NCBI RefSeq assembly: GCF_029891575.1
Contig: NZ_JARZHF010000002.1
Span: forward strand, 124,001 to 188,000
Length of the DNA stretch: 64,000 nucleotides
From: Salipaludibacillus daqingensis
GTDB taxonomy: Bacteria > Bacillota > Bacilli > Bacillales > Salisediminibacteriaceae
Direction of reading: 5' to 3'
Position 1 is the stretch's first letter. Every line of letters begins with the position of its first letter. The position numbers were made by a program, and so were the translations under genes. Positions 21,031 through 29,827 of the stretch are shown piece after piece. The notes below the pieces were generated by a model. The model did not search any database. It was not told the origin of the DNA and worked only from the letters and a program-made list of their open reading frames with translations.

Positions 21031-22179
21031 CTAATTTATATTTGATAATACACGATGGCGGGTCTCTTCATCAATAAAAATGATATCTTCTAAAGACGGT
21101 TCTGTTATAGGGGAGTGTGCTTGCAAAGCCCTATCTACAACATCTTCAATTTCCAAAAATGAGATTTTCCGAGCTAAGAAAAGAGCTACAGCTACTTCAT
21201 TCGCTGCATTTAATACTGTCGGCGTAATCCCACCTTGTTTCCCTGCTTGGAAAGCCATATCAAGGCATTTAAAGCGGTCATAATCCATTTTCTCAAAATG
21301 AAGTGCGCCAACTTCCCATAATTTTAACCTGTCTCCGCCCTTTAAATCAAGCCTGTTCGGTTCTGAAAGAGCATATTGAATTGGCACTCTCATATCTGGT
21401 GTCCCTAAATGAGCAAGTACACTACCGTCAATGTATTCAACCATAGAGTGAATCATACTTTCTTTATGAAGAATGACCTCAATTTTTTCATAAGGCATCT
21501 GGAACAACCATTTTGCTTCAATGACTTCTAACCCTTTATTCATCATTGTAGCTGAATCAATCGTAATTTTAGCTCCCATTTGCCAGTTTGGATGCTTCAA
21601 TGCATCATCTACACTAACACCTTTTAACTGTTCACGAGAATAATCACGAAAACTACCACCAGAGGCGGTTAAAATTAATTTAGAGACTTCTGACTGAGTA
21701 TTTCCATGTAAACACTGATAAATAGCAGAATGCTCACTATCAACTGGAATTAATCGAACACCTTTTTTACGACTCAATTCGGTTACGATATGCCCTGCTG
21801 TGACAAGCGTTTCTTTATTTGCAATAGCAATATCTTTGCCCGCTTCTATCGCTTTTAACGTTGGTTCAAGTCCAATTCTTCCCATCACAGCATTTACAAG
21901 AATTTCTGATTCACCATATGTTGCAACTTCAATAATTCCTTCTTTTCCATTTAATACAATAGCGGAATATGTGAGCTGGCTTTTAACTTTTTCCGCTGCT
22001 TCTTTTGTTGAACAACTAATGATCTTTGGACGAAATTCTTCGACTTGATTCATCCCAATATCGACATTATTTCCAAAGCTTAAACCTTCTAATTGAAATT
22101 GATCACGGTGAGAACGAATCACATCTAATGTTTGAACGCCTATGGAACCAGTGGAACCAATAAGGTTAATTTTTTTCAT
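21031..22179 (-). CDS. dxr: 1-deoxy-D-xylulose 5-phosphate reductoisomerase
   Basis: A 382-residue NADPH enzyme that converts DXP to MEP, the committed step of non-mevalonate isoprenoid synthesis. The nucleotide-binding GSTGSIG lies at residues 8-14. NKETLVTAG, the metal- and substrate-binding PVDSEHSAI and the SGGSFRDYS, HPNWQMGAKITIDSATMMNKG and NAANEVAVALFL motifs are all present. ATG 22179 with GAGGAG. The neighbours cdsA and uppS also serve the isoprenoid/undecaprenyl and lipid pathways. Confidence 0.97.
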   Translation of the reverse strand: MKKINLIGSTGSIGVQTLDVIRSHRDQFQLEGLSFGNNVDIGMNQVEEFRPKIISCSTKEAAEKVKSQLTYSAIVLNGKEGIIEVATYGESEILVNAVMGRIGLEPTLKAIEAGKDIAIANKETLVTAGHIVTELSRKKGVRLIPVDSEHSAIYQCLHGNTQSEVSKLILTASGGSFRDYSREQLKGVSVDDALKHPNWQMGAKITIDSATMMNKGLEVIEAKWLFQMPYEKIEVILHKESMIHSMVEYIDGSVLAHLGTPDMRVPIQYALSEPNRLDLKGGDRLKLWEVGALHFEKMDYDRFKCLDMAFQAGKQGGITPTVLNAANEVAVALFLARKISFLEIEDVVDRALQAHSPITEPSLEDIIFIDEETRHRVLSNIN

Positions 22180-22253
22180 ATTATTAACTCCTCGCTATCA
22201 TTGGTACTATTACTAGTAACTCGTTTATTATTACAGGCTATTGAGAAATGCCC

Positions 22254-23045
22254 TTACAAAAATCCGAGTAAATAAATAATTGGCATCACAAATATAAGAC
22301 TATCAAATCGATCTAAAATACCACCATGCCCCGGTAAAACTTGTCCAGAATCTTTCACTGCATAATGTCGTTTAAAAGCAGATTCTACTAAGTCGCCTAA
22401 CTGTCCTGTTAGTGATACAGCAAGCATGAATAGGACTGTCATTACCCAAGATGCAAATACAGGCACAAAGAAGGTATACACACTTCCAATAATAAGGGCT
22501 AATAGCGTACCCCCTAAAGAACCTTCAATTGTTTTTTTAGGACTTATTTCAGGCCATAACTTGCGTTTTCCAAATCGTCTACCTGCAAAATAAGCCCCAG
22601 AGTCCGTAGCCCATACTAAAATAAGAATAAAGATAATTAACGATAATCCATTGTCCAAAAATCGTGCGTACATAAAGTAATGAAAACCTAACCCTACGTA
22701 TACAGAAGCTAAAATGACAAATCCTGCATCATCGAATGTAAAGGCATTTTTCGTAATAACCGTCAATGCTAATAAAACGACAATTAACAACAGAAAAGTC
22801 TCTAACCTCTCTAAATGAATCCATTCAAATGAGATATAATTCTCTGGAAGGAGAAGTAGCCACATGAAAAGCATTCCCATAGCTCCACTTAATGAGAAGG
22901 CTGATATTTGCTTCATTCTTAACAATTCCCACATCGCTATGGTTGCTAAGGCTATCATAAGGAGGGTAAATGGAATATTCCCTAGTACAATTAATGTAAT
23001 AAACCCCGCTCCTGCAATAATTCCTGTTATTACTCTTTGCTTCAA
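22254..23045 (-). CDS. cdsA: Phosphatidate cytidylyltransferase
   Basis: A 263-residue polytopic membrane enzyme that makes CDP-diacylglycerol from phosphatidate and CTP. About seven to eight hydrophobic segments are visible. The CdsA signature is at the C terminus: SPKKTIEGSLGG, QLGDLVESAFKRHYAVKDSG and LPGHGGILDRFDS. The start is TTG 23045 with an AGAGGAG site 8 nt away. It begins 15 nt after uppS. Confidence 0.95.
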   Translation of the reverse strand: MKQRVITGIIAGAGFITLIVLGNIPFTLLMIALATIAMWELLRMKQISAFSLSGAMGMLFMWLLLLPENYISFEWIHLERLETFLLLIVVLLALTVITKNAFTFDDAGFVILASVYVGLGFHYFMYARFLDNGLSLIIFILILVWATDSGAYFAGRRFGKRKLWPEISPKKTIEGSLGGTLLALIIGSVYTFFVPVFASWVMTVLFMLAVSLTGQLGDLVESAFKRHYAVKDSGQVLPGHGGILDRFDSLIFVMPIIYLLGFL

Positions 23046-23060
23046 AGTCCTAACTCCTCT

Positions 23061-23831
23061 CTAAACGCCGCCATACCTTCGTTGCCTATTTTGATAAACT
23101 CGAACGGCTTCAATAAAATGCTCTCTAGAAAAATCTGGCCAAAGTACATCTGTAAACCAAAATTCTGAGTAAGCCAGTTGCCATAGCATAAAATTACTTA
23201 AACGTATTTCACCGCTCGTTCGTATAAGTAGATCTGGATCATTTAGATTTGCTGTCATTAAATGGTCGGATAATACAGATTCAGAAATTTCATTTATATC
23301 CATCTCTCCAGCTTCAATTTCTTTATATAAAGACTTAATTCCATCTATAATCTCTGATCTACTTCCATAATTCAAAGCGAAATTTAAAATAAGTCCATTG
23401 TTTTCTTTTGTAGCCTCTACCGCTTTGTTTACTGCTCGTTTTGTGTACTCAGGAAGATTTTCGCGCTCTCCTGTAATTCTAACGACGACATTTTCTTCAA
23501 TAAGTTTTGGCAATTCCACATTTAAAAAGCGCTCAGGTAGTCGCATTAAAAAGTCTACTTCTGTTTTTGGTCGTTTCCAGTTTTCTGTCGAAAATGCATA
23601 AAGGGTGAGGACTTCCACACCGATTTCATTTGACGTACTTACAATTTCTCGAATCACATTCATCCCTTCACGGTGACCTGCGACTCTCGGCAAGCCTCTT
23701 TTTTTTGCCCAGCGACCATTCCCATCCATGATGATTGCAATGTGCTTGGGGATGTTCTCGCTTGAAAAATCGAGACTTTTTTCCTTATCAACTTGTTCAC
23801 TTTTTTTTCTACCCATAAGTTTATTAAGCAT
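23061..23831 (-). CDS. uppS: Undecaprenyl diphosphate synthase
   Basis: A 256-residue cis-prenyltransferase that makes the C55 lipid carrier for cell-wall synthesis. The catalytic aspartate is D36 in IIMDGNGRWAKKRG. LTLYAFSTENWKRP, LNFALNYGSRSEI and DLLIRTSGEIRLSNFMLWQ motifs are all intact. An extra basic N-terminal stretch of about 25 residues precedes the domain. ATG 23831 with a GGGGG site. First gene of the uppS-cdsA-dxr-rseP-proS-polC operon. Confidence 0.96.
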   Translation of the reverse strand: MLNKLMGRKKSEQVDKEKSLDFSSENIPKHIAIIMDGNGRWAKKRGLPRVAGHREGMNVIREIVSTSNEIGVEVLTLYAFSTENWKRPKTEVDFLMRLPERFLNVELPKLIEENVVVRITGERENLPEYTKRAVNKAVEATKENNGLILNFALNYGSRSEIIDGIKSLYKEIEAGEMDINEISESVLSDHLMTANLNDPDLLIRTSGEIRLSNFMLWQLAYSEFWFTDVLWPDFSREHFIEAVRVYQNRQRRYGGV

Positions 23832-23996
23832 AATTTTCCCCCAGGATGTTCAGATGACTGAATATGTTTTGAATAGTGATTCTATTACTTACATACGTTT
23901 TTATGTATAAAGGTTTACTCTTTATTCTATCACGAACCTAACAAAGGTATAAGATAGAAATCTTTTTTTCATAAAATCCTTTTTAAAACTTCTATT

Positions 23997-24028
23997 TATA
24001 TACTCCTTATTGCTTGATACATCAAGCA
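23997..24028 (-). promoter_or_regulatory. Probable uppS operon promoter with overlapping palindrome
   Basis: TTGATG (24025-24020), a 17-nt spacer and TATATA (24002-23997) fit a sigma-A promoter. The -35 is inside an 18-bp dyad with 8-bp arms TGCTTGAT/ATCAAGCA (24011-24028), a typical operator position. No regulator can be named. Confidence 0.5.
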
Positions 24029-24057
24029 TTAGCGACATGATGAAAAATATACAGTAT

Positions 24058-24088
24058 AAAAGGCCCCCCCAATAAAGAGAGGCCTTTT
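24058..24088 (-). terminator. Terminator after frr
   Basis: A 12-bp stem AAAAGGCC-TCTC with GGGG-GGCCTTTT (two G-T pairs) around a short loop, ending in TTTTAT on the minus strand. It closes the rpsB-frr operon. Confidence 0.88.
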
Positions 24089-24133
24089 AATTATGATCAT
24101 TGCATTGAATGACTGTCAGGAACATTCGCTCCT

Positions 24134-24691
24134 TTAAATCTCGCGAATTTCTTCTTCTTTCGTTTTAGCAATATCATCAATAGATTTGATCATCGTATCC
24201 GTAAGTTTCTGGACGTCATCTTGCTCACGTCGAAGCTCATCTTCAGTAATATCTCCGTCTTTTTGTGATTTTTTCAATTCATCATTTGCATCTCGGCGAA
24301 CATTTCTTACTGCTACTTTTGCCTCTTCAGCATATCGTCCAACTAACTTGGCTAATTCATTTCTTCGTTCTTCCGTCAAGGCTGGAATCGTAATACGAAT
24401 AATGTTGCCATCACTTGTAGGGGTTAGACCAAGATCCGCCTTTTGAATCGCTTTTTCAATATCAGAAATGGAAGATTTATCAAATGGTTGAATGAGTAAC
24501 ATTCTACCTTCAGGAACAGTGATGGAAGATAGTTGGTTCAATGGAGTCATCATGCCATAATATTCGACTTGGATTTTGTCTAAAATAGACGGGTTCGCTC
24601 GACCTGCTCTTAGTGTACCGAGTTCTCTTTTGTAAGATTCTATCGATTTAGTCATCTTATCTTTTGCTTGCTTCAATACATCACTAGCCAT
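24134..24691 (-). CDS. frr: Ribosome recycling factor
   Basis: A 185-residue RRF that, with EF-G, splits post-termination ribosomes. The sequence is typical along its length: [45 protein letters not shown] and [14 protein letters not shown], with two long helices flanking the small domain. ATG 24691 overlaps the pyrH stop by one base (TAATG), and its ribosome site lies in the end of pyrH. Confidence 0.97.
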   Translation of the reverse strand: MASDVLKQAKDKMTKSIESYKRELGTLRAGRANPSILDKIQVEYYGMMTPLNQLSSITVPEGRMLLIQPFDKSSISDIEKAIQKADLGLTPTSDGNIIRITIPALTEERRNELAKLVGRYAEEAKVAVRNVRRDANDELKKSQKDGDITEDELRREQDDVQKLTDTMIKSIDDIAKTKEEEIREI

Positions 24692-25416
24692 TATTGTTTC
24701 CCCCTTATAATTGTTCCAATATCATCACCTAGGACAGCTTTTTTAATGTTGCCATTCTCGGAGATGGAGAAGACGATCAGTGGAATATCATTATCCATAC
24801 AAAGAGATGATGCAGTGGAATCCATCACACCTAGTCCATCTTTTAGTAAATCTAAATATGTTAGTCTTTCATACTTAATTGCCGTTTTATCGATAGATGG
24901 ATCAGCATTATAAACACCATCCACTTTGTTTTTAGCCATTAAAATGACATCAGCTTCGATTTCAGCTGCCCTTAGCGCTGCTGTCGTATCTGTGGAGAAG
25001 TAAGGGTTACCTGTTCCCGCCGCAAAGATAACGACTCGCTTTTTTTCTAAATGACGGATCGCTCTTCTTCGTATGTATGGTTCTGCAACTTGTCTCATTT
25101 CGATCGACGTTTGAACTCTTGTTTGTACACCTGCATTCTCTAAACTATCTTGTAAAGCAAGTGAGTTCATAACAGTTGCAAGCATTCCCATGTAGTCTGC
25201 TGTTGCTCGATCCATCCCTTTCGCGCTACCTGCAATTCCACGCCAAATATTACCGCCACCAACAATAATGGCTACTTCTACATCCAAAGCGATGATCTCT
25301 TTGATCTGATTTGCAATAGACTGAAGCATGGCTGAATCAATTCCAAACCCTTGCTCACCCGCTAATGCTTCACCACTTAATTTCAAAACAATACGGTTGT
25401 ACTTTGGCTCCTCCAT
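24691..25416 (-). CDS. pyrH: UMP kinase
   Basis: A 241-residue amino-acid-kinase-fold enzyme that phosphorylates UMP. It shows [45 protein letters not shown] and [17 protein letters not shown]. The frame opens 11 codons upstream, but ATG 25416 has a GGAGGG site and the family start [16 protein letters not shown]. It sits between tsf and frr in the standard order. Confidence 0.97.
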   Translation of the reverse strand: MEEPKYNRIVLKLSGEALAGEQGFGIDSAMLQSIANQIKEIIALDVEVAIIVGGGNIWRGIAGSAKGMDRATADYMGMLATVMNSLALQDSLENAGVQTRVQTSIEMRQVAEPYIRRRAIRHLEKKRVVIFAAGTGNPYFSTDTTAALRAAEIEADVILMAKNKVDGVYNADPSIDKTAIKYERLTYLDLLKDGLGVMDSTASSLCMDNDIPLIVFSISENGNIKKAVLGDDIGTIIRGKQ

Positions 25417-25483
25417 AATACCCTCCAGTTTCAAATTGCTATTCGTCATGGTGATTACTCTCCGTTTTCAAAAAAACTTTTCG

Positions 25484-25506
25484 GAAAAAGGGACACTATG
25501 TGCCCC
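25484..25506 (-). terminator. Hairpin terminator/attenuator between tsf and pyrH
   Basis: The stem GGGGCAC / GTGTCCC (7 bp, one G-T) with an ATA loop is followed by TTTTTCC on the minus strand, 15 nt after the tsf stop. It is short enough to allow read-through into pyrH. Confidence 0.65.
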
Positions 25507-25520
25507 TCCTAAAATAATCA

Positions 25521-26405
25521 TTATTTTTTTACTTGAGACATAACTTCTTCTGCAAAGTTATCTTCTCTCTTTTCCATACCTTCTCCAACTTCATAACGAT
25601 AAAAAGTTTTGATTTCTGCTCCTTTAGAAGCAACAAATTTCCCAACTTTTTGATCGCTATCTTTAACGAAAGCTTGCTCATTTAAGCAAACCTCTTCGAA
25701 GAATTTACCAAGACGACCTTCAACCATCTTATCAACAATCTTCTCTGGTTTTCCTTCATTCATTGCTTGTTGCTTAAGTACTTCACGCTCACGATTAACT
25801 TCTTCTTCATTCACTTCTTCACGGCGAACATACTTCGGATTAAGCGCAGCAGCATGCATTGCTACATCTTTAGCTAGTTGCTCATCTGTTGTACCTGTGA
25901 GTACTGATAACACTCCAATACGACCACCCATGTGAATATAAGCACCAAATGCTTCATTTTCTCCGCTTTCTAAAACAGCAAAGCGACGAAGGGAGATTTT
26001 CTCTCCAATTTTTCCGATTTGTGCATTAATGAAACCTTGAAGCGTATCATCACTACCTTCAAATGTTTGTTCAAGAGCTTCTTCTACTGTTGCAGGTTTA
26101 TGGTTTAGAATATGTTTTGCGATTTGATCAACCATGTTGATGAAATTTTCATTTTTGGAAACAAAATCTGTTTCTGAGTTAATTTCAACAATAGCTGCTT
26201 GATTTCCTTCTGTTACAATATGAGCTAGACCTTCAGCAGCTACACGGTCAGCTTTTTTAGCTGCTTTAGCAATCCCTTTTTCTCGTAGAAAATCAATTGC
26301 GTTATCCATGTCTCCGTCTGTTTCAGTTAATGCTTTTTTGCAGTCCATCATACCTGCACCTGTTTTTTCACGTAATTCTTTAACCATCTTAGCTGAAATT
26401 GCCAT
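25521..26405 (-). CDS. tsf: Translation elongation factor Ts
   Basis: A 294-residue nucleotide exchange factor for EF-Tu. The N-terminal UBA-like segment [19 protein letters not shown], the [10 protein letters not shown] motif and the dimerisation region with [11 protein letters not shown] are visible. ATG 26405 with AAGGAGG. It is separated from rpsB by a strong hairpin, so its level relative to S2 is probably set by partial termination. Confidence 0.97.
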   Translation of the reverse strand: MAISAKMVKELREKTGAGMMDCKKALTETDGDMDNAIDFLREKGIAKAAKKADRVAAEGLAHIVTEGNQAAIVEINSETDFVSKNENFINMVDQIAKHILNHKPATVEEALEQTFEGSDDTLQGFINAQIGKIGEKISLRRFAVLESGENEAFGAYIHMGGRIGVLSVLTGTTDEQLAKDVAMHAAALNPKYVRREEVNEEEVNREREVLKQQAMNEGKPEKIVDKMVEGRLGKFFEEVCLNEQAFVKDSDQKVGKFVASKGAEIKTFYRYEVGEGMEKREDNFAEEVMSQVKK

Positions 26406-26450
26406 AAGTAATTCCTCCTTGAGTTAGATCAAATAATCTTTACGTTTTTT

Positions 26451-26492
26451 AAAAAAAGGGTGATAAAGGGTCAAGCCCTCTATCACCCTTTT
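26451..26492 (-). terminator. Strong hairpin terminator/attenuator between rpsB and tsf
   Basis: A long stem AAAGGGTGATAGAGGG / CCCTTTATCACCCTTT (one G-T wobble) on the minus strand is followed by TTTT and AT-rich sequence, directly after the rpsB stop. tsf is still co-oriented with no obvious promoter of its own, so this is likely a partial terminator. Confidence 0.88.
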
Positions 26493-26503
26493 GGACGAAC
26501 ATT

Positions 26504-27202
26504 TTAAGCAGTTTCATCTTCGCCTTGATTAGCTTCAATGATGGCATCTGCCATTTTTGCTGTCAATAAGCGAACTGCACGAATTGCATCATCGTTACCT
26601 GGGATGACATAGTCAATCTCATCAGGATCACAGTTCGTATCCACAATACCAACGATTGGGATATTCAATTTATGTGCTTCAGCTACTGCGATACGCTCTT
26701 TACGAGGATCGATAATAAATAAAGCATCTGGTAGACGGTCCATGTCTTTAATTCCACCTAGGAATTTTTTAAGACGGTCTAATTCTTTGTTAAGAAGTCC
26801 AACTTCTTTTTTAGGAAGAACGTCAAATGTTCCATCTTCTTCCATTTTTTCGATTTGAACTAAACGTGCAATACGCTTACGAATAGTATCGAAGTTTGTT
26901 AATGTTCCACCTAACCAACGTTGATTGATGTAGTACATACCACAACGCTCAGCTTCTTCTTTAACAGAATCTTGAGCTTGCTTTTTTGTACCAACAAATA
27001 ACATTGTACCACCTTGCCCTGCTAAATCTCGAACAAAGTTAAATGCTTCATCAACCTTCTTGACCGTCTTCTGTAGGTCAATAATGTAAATACCGTTTCT
27101 TTCTGTGAAAATGTAGCGATCCATTTTAGGGTTCCATCGACGTGTTTGATGTCCGAAATGTACCCCTGCTTCTAATAGTTGTTTCATGGAAATCACTGCC
27201 AT
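26504..27202 (-). CDS. rpsB: 30S ribosomal protein S2
   Basis: A 232-residue S2, with [50 protein letters not shown] and [14 protein letters not shown]. The frame opens 18 codons upstream, but ATG 27202 has a GGAGGTG site and gives the family N terminus. It is preceded by a good sigma-A promoter and a leader of about 100 nt, a common site for autoregulation by S2. Confidence 0.97.
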   Translation of the reverse strand: MAVISMKQLLEAGVHFGHQTRRWNPKMDRYIFTERNGIYIIDLQKTVKKVDEAFNFVRDLAGQGGTMLFVGTKKQAQDSVKEEAERCGMYYINQRWLGGTLTNFDTIRKRIARLVQIEKMEEDGTFDVLPKKEVGLLNKELDRLKKFLGGIKDMDRLPDALFIIDPRKERIAVAEAHKLNIPIVGIVDTNCDPDEIDYVIPGNDDAIRAVRLLTAKMADAIIEANQGEDETA

Positions 27203-27314
27203 TCCACTCACCTCCTCTGGTTTTTTGATCCTCCGCTTTGCGTCACCTTTTAACAAGACTTTTAGTAAGCACCTTTGTTAAAATCTGCAAGCGTGTGTAG
27301 TAACACCGAGAAAT

Positions 27315-27343
27315 AATATACCATAATCTACCCTCGATGACAA
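27315..27343 (-). promoter_or_regulatory. Sigma-A promoter of rpsB operon
   Basis: TTGTCA (27343-27338), 17-nt spacer, TATATT (27320-27315) on the minus strand: five of six matches in each hexamer. It lies just downstream of the swrB stop and explains separate expression of rpsB-tsf-pyrH-frr from the flagellar operon. Confidence 0.8.
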
Positions 27344-27357
27344 GTCATGTCGAATAT

Positions 27358-27882
27358 TTATTTATAAAACTTCAAAAGAAGTTCTACCTCTCCGGCTCCC
27401 ATTTGTAACCTTTTTGCTATTTCCTTTTGAGAATAACCTTGTTTGCTTAAGGAAAGCACATTAGCTGTGTTAGATGAATCAAACTTTATATTGTTATTTT
27501 CATCTGGAGTCGGCGGCGAATAGTCATCGTAATCCGTACCTTCCTCTGTACCAAACTCATTTTTTTCTATTGAATCAAGATCGGAATAGTAGCTATTCCT
27601 GTTCGGACTTATCGATTTTGGGTCATGCAACGAGACGTCTTCATGCTCTTTATCATTCGACGGTTGCGGTACGTTTGTAGGAGACATCTTTTTCATTCTT
27701 CGGACGAGTCGTTCATTATTTTCTTTCATTTCTGATGTATACGATACGAGTAGATCTTCTATTTCTCTAATCGTTTTGTCTTGATCAAGTGGTTTTTGAT
27801 TTTCCATCCGTTGATAAAGAAGGATAATGACAAAAAAACTGACTAAATGTAACACTAAACTAATAATAATTAAATATACCAT
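27358..27882 (-). CDS. swrB: SwrB-like swarming motility protein
   Basis: A 174-residue membrane-anchored protein with one N-terminal helix (residues 2-23) followed by a short coiled-coil region, a low-complexity acidic linker and a C-terminal helix-turn-helix-like segment (LSLSKQGYSQKEIAKRLQMGAGEVELLLKF). This layout and position (end of fla/che, before rpsB) match B. subtilis SwrB (YlxL), which promotes FliF assembly with FliP and SigD activation. Sequence similarity is limited mostly to the ends. ATG 27882 with an AAGGAG site. Confidence 0.8.
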   Translation of the reverse strand: MVYLIIISLVLHLVSFFVIILLYQRMENQKPLDQDKTIREIEDLLVSYTSEMKENNERLVRRMKKMSPTNVPQPSNDKEHEDVSLHDPKSISPNRNSYYSDLDSIEKNEFGTEEGTDYDDYSPPTPDENNNIKFDSSNTANVLSLSKQGYSQKEIAKRLQMGAGEVELLLKFYK

Positions 27883-27894
27883 GTTGTACTCCTT

Positions 27895-28218
27895 TTACCA
27901 TGACGCGTCAAAACGAATCCCTTTATAAGGGTGCTTCACTAACTCTATTTCATCATATATTATATTCGGTGCTTCTTGACCTTCTTCTACAGAAGCATCT
28001 TGCTGACTTTTTGATTCACGATCTTTATCCAACTTATTTTTTTCAGCAGCATCTGATTCCGTTACCGTATTTCTCTGTCTCACTCGCTCCCTTACCTCAG
28101 ATTGAGCCATTTGTTCTTGCATCACTAATGAACGTTGTTGCATTTGTTCTTGAATTTTTCCCGCTGTTTGAGAACGTGGTAAAGCAACTTGCATTTCAAT
28201 TGATCGAAGTCCACTCAT
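27895..28218 (-). CDS. Small uncharacterised protein upstream of swrB
   Basis: I do not recognise this 107-residue protein beyond having the look of a small flagellar-locus protein. There is no signal peptide or membrane helix. Residues 18-50 are rich in Q, E and R and could form a coiled coil; residues 50-80 are a charged linker. The C terminus IELVKHPYKGIRFDASW is the only segment that looks conserved. GTG 28221 and ATG 28218 are both possible; ATG has 7-nt spacing from AGGAGG. It ends 12 nt before swrB, and a promoter (28261-28256) lies just upstream, so the two probably form a unit. B. subtilis, from memory, has nothing between sigD and swrB. Confidence 0.75.
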   Translation of the reverse strand: MSGLRSIEMQVALPRSQTAGKIQEQMQQRSLVMQEQMAQSEVRERVRQRNTVTESDAAEKNKLDKDRESKSQQDASVEEGQEAPNIIYDEIELVKHPYKGIRFDASW

Positions 28219-28255
28219 CACGATTCCTCCTGGAAATTAATAAAAAGTCACCCAT

Positions 28256-28282
28256 ATTATAACATGGTTCGCCTATTTACAA
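28256..28282 (-). promoter_or_regulatory. Extended -10 sigma-A promoter before the small gene and swrB
   Basis: A perfect TATAAT (28261-28256) is preceded by TG-T (extended -10, TGTTATAAT), with TTGTAA (28282-28277) 15 nt upstream as a weak -35. The start would be about 30 nt before the small gene. Confidence 0.65.
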
Positions 28283-28362
28283 CGTTTATTAACGAAGAAT
28301 CAAACCCCTAAAGTGTATTAAATAAAATAGGACGCTCTGCAATGGTAAAGAGCCGCACTCCT

Positions 28363-28402
28363 AGGAATGTATAAAAAGAAGTACTTCTTTTTATACATTC
28401 CT
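28363..28402 (-). repeat. Perfect 40-bp palindrome after fapA
   Basis: The 20-nt arm 28363-28382 is exactly complementary to 28383-28402, with no spacer (centre GT|AC at 28382/28383). It begins 45 nt after the fapA stop. As RNA it would fold with a GTAC loop and a stem with an A-rich left arm and U-rich right arm (AAAAAGAA/TTCTTTTT), so it may terminate the fla/che transcript, but it lacks a separate U tail. Confidence 0.85.
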
Positions 28403-28447
28403 TCTAGCTTTTCATCAATATTAACAATGTTTGCTAATGCCCTAAAG

Positions 28448-29827
28448 TTATAATGGCTCAAATTTGATTTCACTGTGGTCTATTAGAAACTTAACATTTT
28501 CATGTTTAGAAATGACTTTTCTTCTATATTTGCCGAAATGCAAATCTGTATTTGGATAAATAGTTTTATAGATACGAATTTGAGCTGTTTGTTGATTTTC
28601 AAATATATCGTGAAATTCTAGTAACTGTTCTTTTGCATTGTTTAATTTATCATTAGTTTCGACTAAAGACTTATGTATTCTCAATTTCATGATCTTTTCT
28701 TTCCCTGTTAAAGTCGATTGTTTCTCCTTTTCTGTTAAACGTTTCAATAATACTGCTAACTTTTGAACATCTACTTGCGCTTCATTCAACTGTTGTTTAT
28801 ATTTTTTTTCTGAATGTACAATTCGTTTACTTATCCCTAAAAAGAGAGTAGTAGCTGTGCTCATGTGATTCCCTACTTCATTTACTTCGATTCCTTTTCC
28901 CGAAGAAATCGTGCCACCTACAATATTCCCTCTTCCTTGCTTACAAAACACATAACCGTCCGACTCCACATTGCTATGGAGTATTGATTTTGAAACAATA
29001 ATATCCCCCCCCGCGGCTACACGGGCTTGATTTAGAAAAGCTACCTTAACTTGTCCTTTTGCTTCAATCATCCCACTATTTTGTGCAACAACACCTTGTT
29101 GTATAAAAATAGAACCATCGGAATACAAACTTGCAGATTCAACAGAACCGTGAACTCGTATGTCACCTTTTGCTTTTACTTCAAATCCAGACGGTACATT
29201 TCCACGAATGTTTACGTTTCCAATAAAATCAATATTTCCTACTTTTAAGTCAAGATCACCATTTACCTCGAATACAGGAAATACATGAATCACTTTTGCT
29301 TCAACTGACACTTGGCCATCAATCGTAGAAATGATTTCTTGCCCATTTTTGCTAATACGCGTATTTTTTCCTGGTCTTAATTTGATATCCCTACCTGGTT
29401 TTGCAGGAATTCGTTCTCCATAAACAGATATTCCAGGTTCTTCCTCTGTTGCATTAATTTTTTCCCCTACAACCGTCCCTGTTGCTACGGAAGGAATTTC
29501 AATCACTTTTCGTAAATTTACTTCTCCACCGTCATCAACATCTATTTCTTCCTCATGTAACGTCCGATCTAAAATGGACCATATATATGCATCTTGCCCT
29601 GCAATCGGTCTTTTCCCTTCGGCTATAACGACAGGAAGTTCCGTTTTTTTGGTTATGACTTTCTTTATAATTTCTTCCTTAATCCCATATTGAAGCCCAC
29701 ATTCTTTCACAAAAGCTACTAAATCTTCGAATGTTATCTCTTCAGAAAATGGTTTATATTGTTTTAATGTTGCTTCAAGTTGATCATTTGTCACACTCAC
29801 TTCAAAAATGTCATGTAAATCTTCCAC
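28448..29827 (-). CDS. fapA: FapA family (DUF342) flagellar assembly-associated protein
   Basis: A 459-residue FapA/DUF342 protein. The N-terminal FapA domain (about 1-165) contains ITKKTELPVVIAEGKRP and the GERIPAKPGRDI segment. The middle (about 165-330) is a bactofilin-like repeated beta-helix with GNVNIRGNVPSGFEVKAKGD, VHGSVESASLYS and the KGQVKVAFLNQARVAAGGDI repeats. The C terminus is a coiled coil (about 335-415). No signal peptide. The precise function is unknown; a polymer-forming or scaffold role is inferred. GTG 29827 is preferred over ATG 29845 because the GAGGGGG site overlaps the latter. It lies after sigD, an arrangement found in many Firmicutes but not in B. subtilis. Confidence 0.82.
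   Translation of the reverse strand: MEDLHDIFEVSVTNDQLEATLKQYKPFSEEITFEDLVAFVKECGLQYGIKEEIIKKVITKKTELPVVIAEGKRPIAGQDAYIWSILDRTLHEEEIDVDDGGEVNLRKVIEIPSVATGTVVGEKINATEEEPGISVYGERIPAKPGRDIKLRPGKNTRISKNGQEIISTIDGQVSVEAKVIHVFPVFEVNGDLDLKVGNIDFIGNVNIRGNVPSGFEVKAKGDIRVHGSVESASLYSDGSIFIQQGVVAQNSGMIEAKGQVKVAFLNQARVAAGGDIIVSKSILHSNVESDGYVFCKQGRGNIVGGTISSGKGIEVNEVGNHMSTATTLFLGISKRIVHSEKKYKQQLNEAQVDVQKLAVLLKRLTEKEKQSTLTGKEKIMKLRIHKSLVETNDKLNNAKEQLLEFHDIFENQQTAQIRIYKTIYPNTDLHFGKYRRKVISKHENVKFLIDHSEIKFEPL

Larger units (their letters stand above)
23832..24133 (-). other. 302-nt gap between frr and uppS
   Basis: No gene is visible. It contains the frr terminator, an 18-bp palindrome overlapping a probable uppS promoter (-35 24025-24020, -10 24002-23997), an alternative extended -10 (TGA-TAGAAT, 23932-23924) and an AT-rich leader with small hairpins such as TACATA/TATGTA. 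The leader from the first promoter would be about 160 nt. Confidence 0.6.

Noticed and set aside
23924-23932. Extended -10 TGA-TAGAAT as the uppS promoter
   Set aside because: No acceptable -35 at 16-18 nt; retained only as an alternative to the TTGATG-17-TATATA site.
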